Positions 23,161 to 35,797 are shown, numbered from the stretch's first letter. The stretch is DNA of 64,000 bases from Przewalskia tangutica (GCA_029844215.1 CM056720.1:33101711-33165710), one strand, 5' to 3'. Numbers and translations: made by a program. The notes: a model not told the origin generated them from the sequence alone.

Positions 23161-25145
23161 TCACCCCCTTATGGTGCCTTGGACGAAATTAGGCAAGGAC
23201 AAAAGGGTCATTTGACCTTTGTTAGGATGACTAAGTCTTGCAACTTGAAGAGCTTGAGAAAATTGACTTGGTCAATGGGACCACAAGTCTTGATATTTAA
23301 TAGAAACTCATCCAAGCCTCACATTTGTACCCATCTTGACCCTCCATTGAACTATATAGTAGTACTAGTAGCAAGACTAAGTTCAACACTTAGAAAATAT
23401 TTCAAGAATTTCAACAACACATTTAGGGTGCTCTCGGGTTTGGCTAGCTCCCAACAATTTTTTTTTTGTTTGTTGTCCATTTAGCTCCACACTTTAAACC
23501 AAGGTTCATTAGTGTATTGTAAGTGTATCTCAATAGAAAAATCCCGGAAAAATATAGTTTTCGTATTATTCGCAAGGTGAAAACCTAGTTGCTTTTCTAG
23601 GTTTTGTTTGGAAGATTGAAGGGAATTTGTTGGTGTTGTTCTAAGGGTCTCAAGTAGCGGATTGAAGTGTCTAGAAGAGGCTCTAAGTTGCTAAGGAGCG
23701 ACTTTGGATTTGGAGTTGGACTAAGATTCGTTGAGGTAATAATCTTGTCTCTTAAAAGTGTTACAAGATTATATATTGTTGTTAGCCTTACATGTTTGCT
23801 AGCATGAAGTATATGTGTTGAAGTTTTATAAGTATTATGGATTGATTGTAGCCTTAAATCCGAAATGTCATTTAAGCCATGTGAAGTTGGATTACAATTT
23901 GGTCGTTTATTAGAATCGTCGCATGTTACTTACTTGAAGATTATAGTAGTTATAATCGATTGCGACTTGATATCATGTTATGCTAACAACTTGGATTGAA
24001 ATGGAAATTGGATAAGAATTGGTGTTAGTGTATCTCAATGTGGCCGAATTGGACTAGTAGTTTGTATTAGTTTGATATCTTTTGTGGGGCGGAATTTTAC
24101 ACGTCTAGTAGGCGTGTAATCCCCTATTGTTAATTGCATTGATTTGGGCCTTAAATGTGGCGTGTTTGGTTATTGATTTCGGCCTTGAAAAAGGTGGCAA
24201 AGTATGTAGAAACAAAGGAGGTGCTGTCCGATTTTCCGTAGAATTTAGTGACTTTACACTTATAATATTCTACGTTTGAAGTAAGACGTTAATAGACGTA
24301 TTGTGGACATTATAGGTTGACATACTACGGGCGGGATATTGTACTTGGCAAGTGGTTTGACCCGAAGAGGTATGTAGAACTTTCCTATCTTTTGAGCATG
24401 ATTAGTTGCACGTATATAGTGCAGTGACGTCTGAGACCTTGATATTCTTTACTTGTTTTAAGAATAGCCAAGTTGGGTGAGTTAGGAGATTAACTCACTT
24501 CTTTGAAAGTATTAAGGATGTCTTAAGTTTTTAAAGTTAAGGGACTTGAAGAGTTTTAAAGTATGTGATACTTGTTTCGTTTTAAACGTATAAGTCCCTT
24601 GGATAGGAAATTGTATTTGGCTAAGGTATAAAGTGAATATAACGACTTTATGGGGAGTTGGTTATATTAGCTTTATGAAAAGATAAATGACTTGATTTAA
24701 TGAAAGACAATTTGATTTTAAGGCATCAATTGCCTAAGGTTTTATAAGAAAAGGAGTCACTTGATTTAGAAACCTAACTTTATTTCTAAAGGTATTGTGA
24801 CTTGTCTTGAAAAGTAATTTTGACTTGATACTACGGTTAATAGTATCTTGGAAGTTTTATACGAAAAAGAGTCATTTTTAAAAGAGTGGAAGTATGTAGT
24901 ACTTGGGTTAAATTCCCGGATTTTTATGAAAGACATGTTAGTGCCTTAAGTAAACTAAAATGAGAGTGTATATGAACGAGAATAATAAGAAGTTAGGGGA
25001 TTTCTTAACTTGCTTATATATTGTATGATAAGCCGGTAGTGCTTATGTTATGTATGATAGCCGGTTTGTGATATTGGTATATTATTCATTACGGTCATTC
25101 CGGGTTTGTGGCATTTGCATATTCCGTGGATTTGCTACCCACGAT

Positions 25146-25350
25146 GCGAGGAATACCTCATGCGAGTCCGTAAGGGCTTATGCGGGTGAAATAGTCCCAT
25201 GCGGACGGATACAGCCTATGCGAGGAATACCTCATGCGAGTCCGTAAGGGCTTATGCGGGTGAAATAGTCCCATGCGAGGAATACCTCATGCGGGTCCAC
25301 ACGACCTATGCGGGTGAAATAGTCCCAGGAGTAGGATTGCTTAATGATAC
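25146..25350 (+). repeat. 74-bp tandem repeat in E6 5' LTR
   Basis: GCGAGGAATACCTCATGCGA at 25146 and 25220 (period 74), then a shortened unit ending GGTGAAATAGTCCCAGG. Confidence 0.88.
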
Positions 25351-25957
25351 TGCGGGCGGGTGGTCCTGCTTTGATCGTGAGCTTCCTATTTTTATGTTGT
25401 AAGTATACTCCCATTTACTCTCATTGTTAGTAAGGCACAGTGTATTGTAATTTGATTATCATACATGTCTCCGGCTTTGTTTTAAACTTATGATGTAATT
25501 ACAGTATTTTCCAGTTTTACATACTTGGTACATATTGTGTACTGACCCCCTTCCTCGGGGGCTGCGTTAAATGTCGCGGTAGGGGTAGCGGTGGTGGATC
25601 CTCATTCTTAGGATCACTTATCGACGTCGAAGCTCCATTTCTCGGAGGCTTGTCTTTTTAGTACGATATTTCCACGATGTTGTAGATTTATGTACATTCG
25701 GGGTATGGCGAGCCTGTCCGCCACGCTTGTTATTCTGAGGTGCGTAGTCACACTTTGTGGTTTGGGTGTAAGAACCAGGTTATGCGATTTTGCTTTTGAT
25801 TATGCATATTTTATGGAAAGCGGCCTTATCGGCTAACTGTGATGTTATTGTCTAAACATGTTGTATGTTGTGTATGTTCATTGCTATTCTCGATGTATAC
25901 AGGCAGGTGCCCAGGTAGGGCACCAGTCGAGGCCCCGGGGTCGGGTCGTGACAAAAG

Positions 25958-25969
25958 TGGTATCAGAGC
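25958..25969 (+). other. E6 primer binding site (initiator Met tRNA)
   Basis: Perfect TGGTATCAGAGC four bases after the LTR end. The leader 25970-26159 is non-coding. Confidence 0.93.
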
Positions 25970-26159
25970 AGTTAGTCCTCGGAAAGTGTTTACAGACCGT
26001 GTCTAGTAGAGTCTTGATTATCGGTGTGTTGTGCACCACATCTATAATCAGGAGGCTGCAGGACATTTAGGATTGGTTTCCACTCTTCTCTCTCTGAGAT
26101 CGTGCAGTAGAGTTGTCTTATTAGGTTGAATCCTCTCTGACCTATTCTTATGAAAGCTT

Positions 26160-26814
26160 ATGCCTCACGGAAGCGGCGAGGGCTGAAGGGCAAAGCGGCG
26201 GCAGAGTGCTAGAGGTACTCAGAGGGTTACTCGTACTCAGGCACAAACTATGCCTGAGGTAGTAGGCGGGTCGGCGAGTTCAGCCACGCCGGCAGTATTA
26301 TAGGAGCCGAGAGCGGCAGTAGCTCCAGAGGTTCCGGTACTAGAGCCTCGATTCCACGGCGGTGAGTATAGAGACTACGAGGCGAATCCGGTTATTGACC
26401 AAGATATAATGCGAGCGTGGCAAGCGACAGAGCGGCGGCTAACCTGAGCCGATTTGTGGATTCGGGATTTTCTGGGTTGTCATCCGCCCGAGTTTTATGG
26501 TTCGATGTCTGAGGAGGATCCGCATGAGTTCATTCGGCCTACGGACTATGCGAGTTCTTAGGGCTTGAGACAGTGCATTATGCTAGCCTCTTACCGTTCT
26601 GCGATATTGCGTTGAACTGGTTTGAGTCATGGGAGCTGTCGAGAGGTGAGGATGCTCTTCCAGCTGTTTGGGAGGAGTTTACAGAGGCCTTCATGGATCA
26701 CTTTTTGCCTCCTGAGATGAGGAGAGCCCGCGTAGATAGATTTTTGACCTTGAGGCAGAATGGGAGGACTATCAGGGAGTATAGCCTGGAGTTTGACTCT
26801 TTGGCGAGCATCTT
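26160..26814 (+). pseudogene. E6 gag, 5' part, frameshifted and cut by E7
   Basis: ATG at 26160 (MPHGSGEG then stop). Later frames give PPEFYGSMSEEDPHEFIR (about 26,485-26,545). From about 26,573 a clean capsid block follows: ALNWFESWELSRGEDALPAV, FMDHFLPPEMRRARVDRFLT and GRTIREYSLEFDSLA. This is the retrotransposon Gag capsid domain, which assembles the particle. The frame breaks at about 26,810 where the minus-strand solo LTR E7 is inserted. The rest of gag resumes at 58846. The first 400 bases are unreadable in one frame because of several indels. Confidence 0.85.
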
Positions 26815-27007
26815 TATCACGCCCGAACCGGGCGTGTGGTGCCTACAGGCACCCTTCTACCTTAACAACTAAGTAAAACTGCAGAAATTAAATAACACCT
26901 CTTTTTTTTTTAAAACCAACGTACGTGCAAGGGCAAAGCCGACAAGGCTTCCATATATACATAAACAAAAGACACTACACCGTACATGAGTCCAATCCCA
27001 CATATGA
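26815..27007 (-). repeat. E7 solo LTR, left piece (LTR 3' end)
   Basis: Reverse complement of the last 190 bases of an E4-type LTR, including the GGCAAAGCCGACAAGGC and CTACACCGTACATGAG words. Ends TATGA, the first copy of the E8 target duplication. Confidence 0.88.
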
Positions 27008-27589
27008 TGTCACGACCGAACCGGGCGTGGTCGTGCCTACCGGGCACCTAGTGATACAATCATCGAGAAAATCAGCGGAAATAAAAACATGAACATGAAT
27101 TAAGAGACAAAATAAATAAACAAAGCAACCAAAGCAGTTGCCTTCATCATATATACATAAATACCGACAGTTATCCTTTTTACAAACCACACTTGGCGGT
27201 GTTACTGACCTCTAAGATTTATACAACAACTATGACGGACGGGGCCCGCCATACCACAGAATGTACAGGACTCTGCACTGTGGTAACATACCAAAGATAA
27301 GCCTCGAAGGAACGGAGCTTCCCAATCTGTTGAAAGGTGATCCTAAGCGGGGATCGATACAATGATGTACCTACTGCGGCGTGACGCAGCCCGAAGGAGG
27401 TCGATCTGGCAATTACCAAGTATGTGAAGCGAAAAATCAGAACGAAATCATAGCGATCTATATAAAGCGGGAGACATGTATGATAACCAAACTACTACGA
27501 TACAACATATAAATAGTCATATCAAGTCGTGACTCACGCCTCAAATCATCACTGCGTGCGGAATTCCTTCCTCACCGCGATCATGATAT

Positions 27590-27870
27590 GATAACAATAA
27601 GACAGCAATCCAAAAGGGAGCATACCCGTGCGCTACGCATCGTGTCAGTATGTCCAAAGGGAAACACTAAGACAACATTCCAAATGGAAGCATACCCGTG
27701 CGCTACGCATCGTGTCAGTATGTCCAAAGGGAAACAATAAGACAGCATTCCAAATAGAAGCATACCCGTGCGCTACGCATCGTGTCAGTATGTCCAAAAG
27801 GGAACAACAAGGCGGCAATCAAAATGGAAGCATACCCGTGCGCTACGCATCGTGTCAGTATGTCCAAAGT
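27590..27870 (-). repeat. 70-bp tandem repeat in E8 3' LTR, four units
   Basis: CGTGTCAGTATGTCC begins at 27641, 27711, 27781 and 27851 (exact 70-bp period). The partner array is in the other LTR at about 52,360-52,600. Confidence 0.9.
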
Positions 27871-28024
27871 GATTAGCAAAAGTAACACTATCAACAGGAA
27901 CGTACCCGTGGAATTTCTCCGTCACTGCCGGCACGTCCAAATAAGTTCTCAACAAGTCAACCGACCCTCCATCGAGAGACGCGGTAGTATAGAAACACAA
28001 TTCTTGCACAACAAAGGCTATCAC

Positions 28025-28120
28025 AACAAGCATAGGCAAGTTTCATAACAACAAGCATAGGCAAGCTTCACAACAACAAGCATAGGCAAGTTTCACAACA
28101 ACAAGCATAGGCAAGTTATA
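28025..28120 (-). repeat. 25-bp tandem repeat in E8 3' LTR, four units
   Basis: CATAGGCAAG starts at 28031, 28056, 28081 and 28106. Also present at about 52,757-52,835 and, inverted, in both E10 LTRs (37,478-37,550 and 43,222-43,300). Confidence 0.9.
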
Positions 28121-29509
28121 CACAACTCAAGGTACTTTCATTTTATGCCAAAGTCCGGGTTTTAACCCTAAAGTACTACGTAAGTTAAATTCCTTTTTAA
28201 GAGATCTATTCCTTTTATAAAAGTCACCCGTTACCCGTAGTATAAAAATAGAGTGACTTACATCTTTTAAGTAAACCAATACAACTTCCATACTTTTCCT
28301 TTTTAAAACCAAAATTAGGGCAATGCCATGCCTTCTTTGTTGGACCAAAATACTTCTCTTTTTAAAGTCAATTTACCACATTAAAAACAATGATAAAAAT
28401 CCTTCTTTTGTTCTCATAAAGTCGTTATAACTAACTTCCCATAAAGCTGTTATAACACTTTATGTTTTAAACCAATTTAAGACAAAACAATGCCTTTCTT
28501 TTCCTAGAGTTCGGTTGCCTAATTTCAATTACTCAAGTCTCTTTACTTTAGAAAAGTTTCATAGTTCGATGTCTTAATTTCCTTTAAACCAATTGAGTAA
28601 CATATGCCATAGGCGAGTAGGTTATTCTTGTTCATAAATCTTATTTAAGCAGCCATGATCTAGGAAATGTAATATCATTTTGTCTCATCTTAGCTTCTAT
28701 GCAGATGGAGGTTTCTACTGGTTTTAATAATACTTCTTTATTCAATACATTTCCTTTATTAACGTTGCAGTGGTTTGTCGATACTCATTCTGATTTCCGA
28801 AATCAGTAAAACATTATTCCCTTTTAAAACCAAGTACTCATTACTCACGAATGAGGTTTCACACAAACATCCCTATTAAGTCAAGTCTCTTATCTTTTAA
28901 GAATAAGTCTCTTAACTTCTAAACCATTAAACCATTATTTTTATCCTTCTTAAGACGTTACACCTAACTTCTCATAAAGCTGGTATAACTCTTATGTTTT
29001 CAAACCAAGTATACACTTCTTTCAAAAAGGTTTCTTAATCTATTAGAATACTTCAAGGTTCTTTTACATCAAGTCGGTTATAAGTCAAATCAGTTATCTT
29101 TTAAAAACCACAAAGCATTTCTCATTTACATGAGTCATTATAACAACTTCCCATAAAGCGTTATAACACTTTATGTTTAAAGACAATCAAATACATTTAA
29201 CACGTATGCGTCTCGTACTACATAGTTATACACATATCATGCTAGAACAGATAGGAAGAGGTTCACATACCTCGCGACGATTATCGACTAATAGCAAAAC
29301 GCTCCAAGTTCCTCAAACCGTCGGCTACACTTTAAGCCAAGCAGATCACTCCACACGTAGTACTTCAACCTATAGAGGCCAAAAGGCGCCCATTAACATC
29401 TTTAGATCCCGACGTAGAATATTCTACGTAGAAAATTCGCGACCTCCCCCGCAATGTAATTCTCCTCCTCTATCGAGGCCGGCTACCAAGCCAACCAGGG
29501 GGGGGGGTT

Positions 29510-29531
29510 TACACGTCTAACCGGACGTGTA
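29510..29531. promoter_or_regulatory. Conserved ACGT hairpin in E8 3' LTR
   Basis: TACACGTC, loop TAACCG, GACGTGTA: perfect 8-bp stem. The matching site in the other E8 LTR is eroded. Confidence 0.6.
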
Positions 29532-30207
29532 CAATTCTACTTCATAGTAATGCTATACAAGTCTACTGTAATCTGATCCTATGTAATTCTGATTCGATTC
29601 TCTTCTTGAAATTCCGGCTTACGGCAAACGACAGTGCCGCACAAATATAATCAGTTCTAGATATAGTATACTTCAACCAGATATTCCTACAACATGTAAT
29701 TTCCAATTACAACCGGAGGTCAAGAGTGTTTACCTCGATAAGCCCAAAATTATCCGAGTTTAAATGTCGATCTGAGCAAGGTTTAGCTCACCAGGCGCTC
29801 AACCCGCTCCAAACAACCCTTAGAAGTTCTAACCAACTTCTACCTAAATACTTCAACTAACAATAAAGATTTCCTTAGGGTTTCGTTTAGAGGCTAAGAG
29901 GAAGTATAATGGTATTTTAGGCTTTTGTATAAGTGTAACCTTGGGAATACTACAAGGTATTTGGGCGAGGTTTTGGGCATTATAACAATACTAGGAGAGT
30001 ATTTCTATACCATAAAAGGGGGTATTATACGAAAACAACTAGGCTATGGGGTGTACCCACTGAGCCTCTACAAAGGGAGGGGAGGCCTCTCGGCCAAAGC
30101 TTCACAAGGGAGGGGAGGGCTTTGGGCGAAGCAAACAAGAGGAGGAGTAGTGTGAGACTTAGAAAGATTGCTCAAGTTTGGATGAAGAAAGTCTTCAACT
30201 TAGAGGG

Positions 30208-30215
30208 TATTTATA
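30208..30215 (-). promoter_or_regulatory. TATA box of E8 3' LTR
   Basis: Minus strand TATAAATA within GACCTATAAATACCC. Confidence 0.65.
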
Positions 30216-30609
30216 GGTCAAGGAATGGCCAATCAATGGCGAGATGAAGACAAGTGTGGTGCGAGTGTAGGGCTAGATTTCAACCATGTGGACCTTATCC
30301 ATCTACCACACCAACTTGCACAAATATCCTACCTAACCAAAGGCACAAAAACGTGCCCTTGACTTGCCCTTGCCGTCCACTTGATATGAGGGTGACACAT
30401 GTCACCTCCCGTTGGTCCAAAATGTTTCGCCTCTCGGAAAAATCCATAAAAATTATTAATGACATAGCGGAATTTTCCCTACGAAAGTTGTGGAAACGTT
30501 TAGTCAACGACTCTTTTGGCACTTGTGTACAAATTTGAAACTATGCTTACTTTAAGGCTCAAATTATAATCGTACACCCTCACGCATACTGCGGAAATAC
30601 GGTATAACA

Positions 30610-30621
30610 TTCTCCCTCCTT
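30610..30621 (-). other. E8 polypurine tract
   Basis: Minus strand AAGGAGGGAGAA, next to the 3' LTR start. The adjacent hairpin (30625-30641) is eroded. Confidence 0.88.
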
Positions 30622-31191
30622 AGAAACATTCATCCCGAATGTTCCTTCTAACCTCAAAACAAACATGCGCCGTATAGTCTTCACTACTATACTTACGAGA
30701 ACAATCTGCCATACCGGCCACGAAACACCAGCGCAAATACTTACATCCAAGTCCACGAGGAAACACCTCTAACATCACAAACTTTTGTCACTTTGCGCGA
30801 GGTTCTAGTGTCACTCCGACCCAACCAATGGTACCGGATGCGCGATCCACGAGGTCTAAAATATACATCCTTCGCATTCTCCCTTCACAAGAAATGATCA
30901 AATCTATGCTCGCAATACATGCTCGCCTCTGCCGCTTACTCGTACTCTTCTCGAACAACGAACTCTTACAGTATATGTACCACACTTCCGCCATCGCCTG
31001 ATTCTCCAAACCTTGGAGTCACCACGTCAACTTGGTTATCTTACTAGCCTCAATCTTCCTTAAGGCCATTCCCGGCCTTCACGATCTACGGTCGAACACG
31101 CACGAACTCATACGATGGTCAACTAAACTGGGGCTAGCACCCTCGTGACCCTACCACGGCGGGACCACCTGAGCTGACCCAGCCGAAGCGG
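30622..31191 (-). other. E8 internal non-coding module, 3' part
   Basis: No long frame. Shares TTTTGTCACTTTGCGCGAGG and GATCCACGAGG with E9 (34,850-34,925), so both derive from one ancestor. Ends where E9 begins. Confidence 0.75.
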
Positions 31192-34100
31192 TATCACGAC
31201 CCGTTCGGGGCGTGGTAGTGCACTATCGGGCACCCTAGTGATACAACATCGAGTAATCGGAACATAAAGACAATACATGAAACCAATGTAATAAGACGGT
31301 GAAATAAGAAGACGGCTAACCAAAAGCAGTTCTGTCGGTATATATAAATAACAATTTTGAGCGATTACATCCCTTTCTACCACTCTGCCCATAACGGTAC
31401 TACGCACCTCTAGAATGATATGACAACAACGGCGGGGGCCGTCATACCACGAATGTAGCACCTACAATCAGCGGGGACTATACGAATAAGCCTCGGAGGA
31501 ACGGAGCTTCAAACGATGCTGTGACCCTAAGAGCGAGGATCAACGGCCGTGTATCTTTACTGCGGCATGAACGCGGCCCGAAGGAGGTCGATAACAGTAC
31601 CAAGTATGTGAAACATGAAGATCGTAAATGAAATCATAGTAGTCTATAAGCGGGAGACATGTATGATAACCAAACTACGATTCATGATAAATAAGCGATC
31701 ATGTCTAGTCGGGGACTCGCCCTCAGTCATCACTCGATATAACAATGGGTCTCACGCCCAACATCAATCATGCGTGGAATACCTTCCTCACTGGCGATCG
31801 ATGATAGAAAAGCACCGAGGAATACGTGAACAGCAGTCCCACTGTGTCCAAATAAAGCGATGCGGGGTAAATGCGAAGGCATAGCCGTACTAACACCCAG
31901 CGGTACTAACAAGGTCATAAAGCGTATCATGATATCTGTCTGGCCGTCGCATGATCAAAAGGCTGGTCGCCGCCATGATATCAAATGTGCGCGTCTAGCC
32001 ACAGAACTCCCGCAGCTCGCATAGGCGATCATAGGCCGCGTGAGGTATAACCCGCATCGAGGTAGCTACTCCCGGCGTAAATCTGGACTCGCGATCGCGT
32101 AGCCACATAGACCGCATGACCATAAAGGCCGCGCTAACACGGAACTCTCGTAGCTCCGCATAGGCCCCCGAGGACCGCGTAGGTATTCTCGAATCATGGT
32201 CCCGCACCGCTGAGTCTACCCGCGTCGGAGGCGGCTTAACCCGGAAACACGGTGAGTGGTATAATACCAACATAACGGTTTATCGTTTAAACAACCTAAG
32301 CCAATCGAGGAAAACCCCTTTACACAAACATCGCGAATCACTAACACGTAGCGTCCTAATATGATTACTTATCAAATCAACACGAAGGTATTACAAGGCT
32401 ATCACAAACCAACACAATCGATTATACACACAAGGTACATTCTATTATATGATTAACAAGATCGAGTATCTATTCCCAAAGTACTTCATACATTATCTTT
32501 TAAAAGATCGTTACGTTTACAAAAGTCACACAATACGTAGTATATGAAAACTAGAGTGATTATCTTTTGAAGTAAAGCAAAACACTTCTCTTTGTAAAAT
32601 CAAGTAACAACATTATTTCTCAAACGTCGAGTTTGCCTAATTTCAAATGTTCACGTTTCTTACTTTAGAAAGGTTTCGTAGTTCATAGTCTTATTCATTT
32701 AAGAATATAATTCTCTTTTAAACTATCGAGAAACATAAGCTTTATATGTGAGTAGGATATTCTTGTTTATAACAATCTTATTACAATGACCATGATCTAG
32801 GAAATATCATTTTGTCTCATCTTAGCTTTTATGCGGATGGAAGTTTCTCTGGTTTTAATAATACTTAATCTGTCAAAACATTTCCTTTTATTAGCGCTGC
32901 GATGGTTTGTCGATACATTCTGATTTCAAATCGATAAAACATTCTTAAGCGTTATTACCTAACTTCCATAAAGCTAGTATAACTCTTAAGTTTTCAAAAC
33001 CAAGTATTACTTCTTCTTTCGAAATGATTCAAAAATCTTTTGAAATACTTCAAGTTCTTTATTAACACATAATAAGCGATTATAGTTCAAATCGATTTAC
33101 CTTTTAAAAACCACAAGTATTTTCTTACCAACATAAAACGTTATAACCAACTTCCCATAAAGCCGTTATAACACTTTATGTTTTAAACCAATCAAATACA
33201 TTTAGCACGTATGTCGTCTGGTACTACATAGTTCACATATCATGCTAGAAGAGATAGGAAGAGGTTCACATACCTCGCGACGAGTATCGACTAATAGCAA
33301 AACGCTCAAGTACTTCCAACCGTCGGCTACTCCTTAAGCCAAGTAGATCGCGCCACACGTAGTACTCAACCTATAAGGCCACTGGCGCATTAACATTTAG
33401 ACCTCATCGTAGAACATTCTACCGAAAATTCGGCGCACCTCCCCCCCGCGGCGTAAATCTCCTCGTTTATCGGCTACCAAGCCAACCAGGGGTTATATCT
33501 AACGACGGGTACAATTCTACTCGAGAAAAGCTACACAAGTCTCATGTAATACGGTCCTATGTAAAAGCAGTTGATTCTTCTTTCAAAAGGTTTCTTATTA
33601 TTGGGCTTAAGTCAAAAGACATTGCGATAACAACGTTCAGTTCTATATATAGTATACTTCAACTATATAGTCTAACAATCATGTAATTTCCAATTACAAT
33701 AGAGGGACAAAATATTTACCTCGATAAGCCCATAATTATCCAAGTTATAATGTCGATCCTGAGCAAGGTTTAGCTCTCTGCTCAGTGCGCTCAGGCCAGC
33801 TCCAACAACCTTAGAAGTTCTAACCAACTTCTACTTATTACTCCAACTAACTATGGAGATTTTCCTTAGGGTTTCGGTTTTGTGACTGACGGAAAGTATA
33901 ATAGTATTTCTGGGCTTTTTGTATAAGTATAACCTTAGAATACTACAAGGTATATGGCTAAGGTAATTTGGGCATTATAACAATACTTTTGAGAGTATTT
34001 CTACCAAAGGGGGGGTATTATACGAAAACAACTAGGCTAGGGGGGGTACCCCACTAGCACCCGAGAGGGGGTAGGGCTCGGCCAGGGGAGGAGGAGGCTC

Positions 34101-34573
34101 TTGGCGAATTCTACACTAAGGGAGGAGGATTTAACACTTAGAATTATTTTAGGAATGGATGAAGAAGTCATCAAAGAGGGGTATTTATAGCCAAGCCAAA
34201 GCCAACCAATGGCGAAGATCTAGCCAAGTGCATAGCAAGTGTAGGGCCAAGATTCACCCAGGTGTCCTTAACCAACTAAGACACAAAATTTCCTACCAAC
34301 TCCCCTCATCAAGTCGTCCCAAGTCACGCCCGTCATGATGGGAGGGTGCCAAGTGGCGCCTCGTTGGTCCAAAATGTTTCGTCTCGTAAAAATCCGAAAA
34401 AATTAAAAATGAAATAGCCGGAATTTTCCCTCCTAAAGCTTTAAAACCGTTTCGACCAAAAACGACTCTAATCGGGTGTTGTGAACAAATAAATTTCGGC
34501 CAAGCCTAATTCTCAAGTTCAAATTTTCTACGTACGTCCTTACGTACATACTCGGGAAATACGGGGTATAACA
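31192..34573 (-). repeat. E9 3' LTR (3382 bp)
   Basis: Partner of 46450-49861. Has a TATA box at 34182-34189 (minus) and a donor-like TATCGAG|GTAAATA around 33,719-33,728. It carries many one- to three-base losses relative to its partner, for example GCGATGG for GCAGTGG at 32899-32905. No gene. Confidence 0.9.
34182..34189 (-). promoter_or_regulatory. TATA box of E9 3' LTR
   Basis: Minus strand TATAAATA. Confidence 0.65.
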
Positions 34574-34586
34574 TTCTCCCCTCCTT
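34574..34586 (-). other. E9 polypurine tract
   Basis: Minus strand AAGGAGGGGAGAA. The hairpin AACATTCG-GGA-CGAATGTT follows at 34590-34608. Confidence 0.88.
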
Positions 34587-34904
34587 AGAAACATTCGGGA
34601 CGAATGTTTCTAAGTCTCAAAACAAGCGTCGTCGAGATAGTCTTCACTACCATACTTACGAAACAATCACGCCACAATAGCCACGAAACAAGCTGCGAAA
34701 ATACTTACATCCGGTCCACGAAACACCTCTAACATTACCACAAACACCTCTCTCAGGGTCTAAAATATACTTCCTTCGCACCTTCTCCTTACAAAAGAAA
34801 TGATCACATCTATGCTCGCCATACATGCTCGCTTATTCCGATACCACTTTTGTCACTTTGCGCGAGGTTCTAGTGTCACTCGGCGACCCAACAAATGATG
34901 CGGA

Positions 34905-35106
34905 CTACATGCGATCCACGAGGTGTCGTACACTCGAACTCTTACCACATTTAATCTTCGCTTGATTTCCAAAACTACAGGTTACTATCTCTAACGTGGT
35001 CATCATTAGCGGAACTCTGGATGGATCTCCGATACTTTCCCGATCATAACAATACGAAAGACCGGACGTACTGCCTCCTAAGTCGGACGGCAAAAGCTAA
35101 CATATA
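34905..35106 (-). pseudogene. E9 integrase/post-integrase fragment, downstream half
   Basis: Minus strand reads MPSDLGG...SIGDPSRVPLM. It corresponds to the LPSELEAVHPV...FIGDPTRV segment of E6 integrase (around 62,540-62,625) and continues the reading begun at 44,343. E10 is inserted between the two halves with duplication ATATA. The region is short and frameshifted; no intact chromodomain can be read. Confidence 0.65.
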
Positions 35107-35420
35107 TGTTATACCCCGTATTCTCAGGGTATGTATGCGAGGGCGTCGTCTGAAACGCACGGAGAAAAAATTTGGAAAGAAAGAAAGATGTGAGTTTTCG
35201 CGGAAAAGTTTCCGGTTATTTGTGAAGAAAAAGGTTCGTTAATGGGAATTGGATTCCCAGTTTGGTATTTGGACTTCATAGATTATATTAGAATTTTGAG
35301 ATTTTATTTTGGAAATGGTCACGTGGGCCCACGAGAAATTTACTTTGTAGGGCCCACTTTGTTTTCGAGATTTTGCCATTGTGGATATTTTTGGAAGGCG
35401 TTTTATGAGGGCCATTAGGA

Positions 35421-35438
35421 GGGTGACACGTGTCACCC
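35421..35438. promoter_or_regulatory. 18-bp palindromic G-box in E10 5' LTR
   Basis: GGGTGACACGTGTCACCC, a perfect palindrome centred on CACGTG, 352 bp upstream of the TATA box. In plants CACGTG is bound by bHLH and bZIP factors. Confidence 0.6.
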
Positions 35439-35789
35439 CGCCTAGGTGGCTTGGCCGAATGACATTTGTGCACAACACGGTTAGAGTCGTTTTACGAAAC
35501 GTTTTACATAACTTGCGAAGGAAAATTCGCTATGTCGTTTTGTATTTTTGCGGATTTTTCCGAGACGAAACCTTTTGGACCAGCGGGAGGGTGACACTTG
35601 TCACCCTCATAGACGATTTGGAGGGGCGAGGTGGGTTGGCATGGCGATTGGCCTGAAGTGTGCCTTGCTTTGTGGCTTGTTTTGTGGAGTGTTTTGTGGA
35701 GTAGGGTTTAGGGTGCACTTGGCTTAATCTTGCCTTACACTTGCTATACACTTGGAAGGATCTTGGCCCTGGTTGGCCTTTGGTTTTGC

Positions 35790-35797
35790 TATAAATA
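35790..35797 (+). promoter_or_regulatory. TATA box of E10 5' LTR
   Basis: GCTATAAATACCC, the clearest core promoter in the window. A CT-rich leader follows. Confidence 0.75.

Larger units (their letters stand above)
23018..25953 (+). repeat. E6 5' LTR (2936 bp)
   Basis: TGTTACACCCCGTATTTACA to GGGTCGTGACA. Contains a G-box (23155-23160), a TATA-like ACTATATAG at 23351, a donor-like GAG|GTAATAATC at 23735/23736, hairpin 24087-24109, GAG|GTATGTAGAAC at 24369/24370 and two to three 74-bp units from 25146. Frame 23143-23484 matches 63134-63478 only because both LTRs carry it. No gene. Confidence 0.93.
27008..30609 (-). repeat. E8 3' LTR (3602 bp)
   Basis: Plus strand TGTCACGACCGAACCGGG to GGTATAACA. 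Paired with 51750-55361. Includes a 70-bp array (27,590-27,870), a 25-bp array (28,025-28,120), the conserved hairpin (29510-29531), donor-like sites at 29731-29735 and 29264-29272 (minus), a TATA box (30208-30215) and a palindrome GGTGACACATGTCACC (30391-30406). No gene. Confidence 0.93.

Noticed and set aside
23143..23484. 113-codon frame that is also found near 63,134
   Set aside because: The similarity comes from the two LTRs of E6; the frame ends differently in each copy and overlaps the promoter region.
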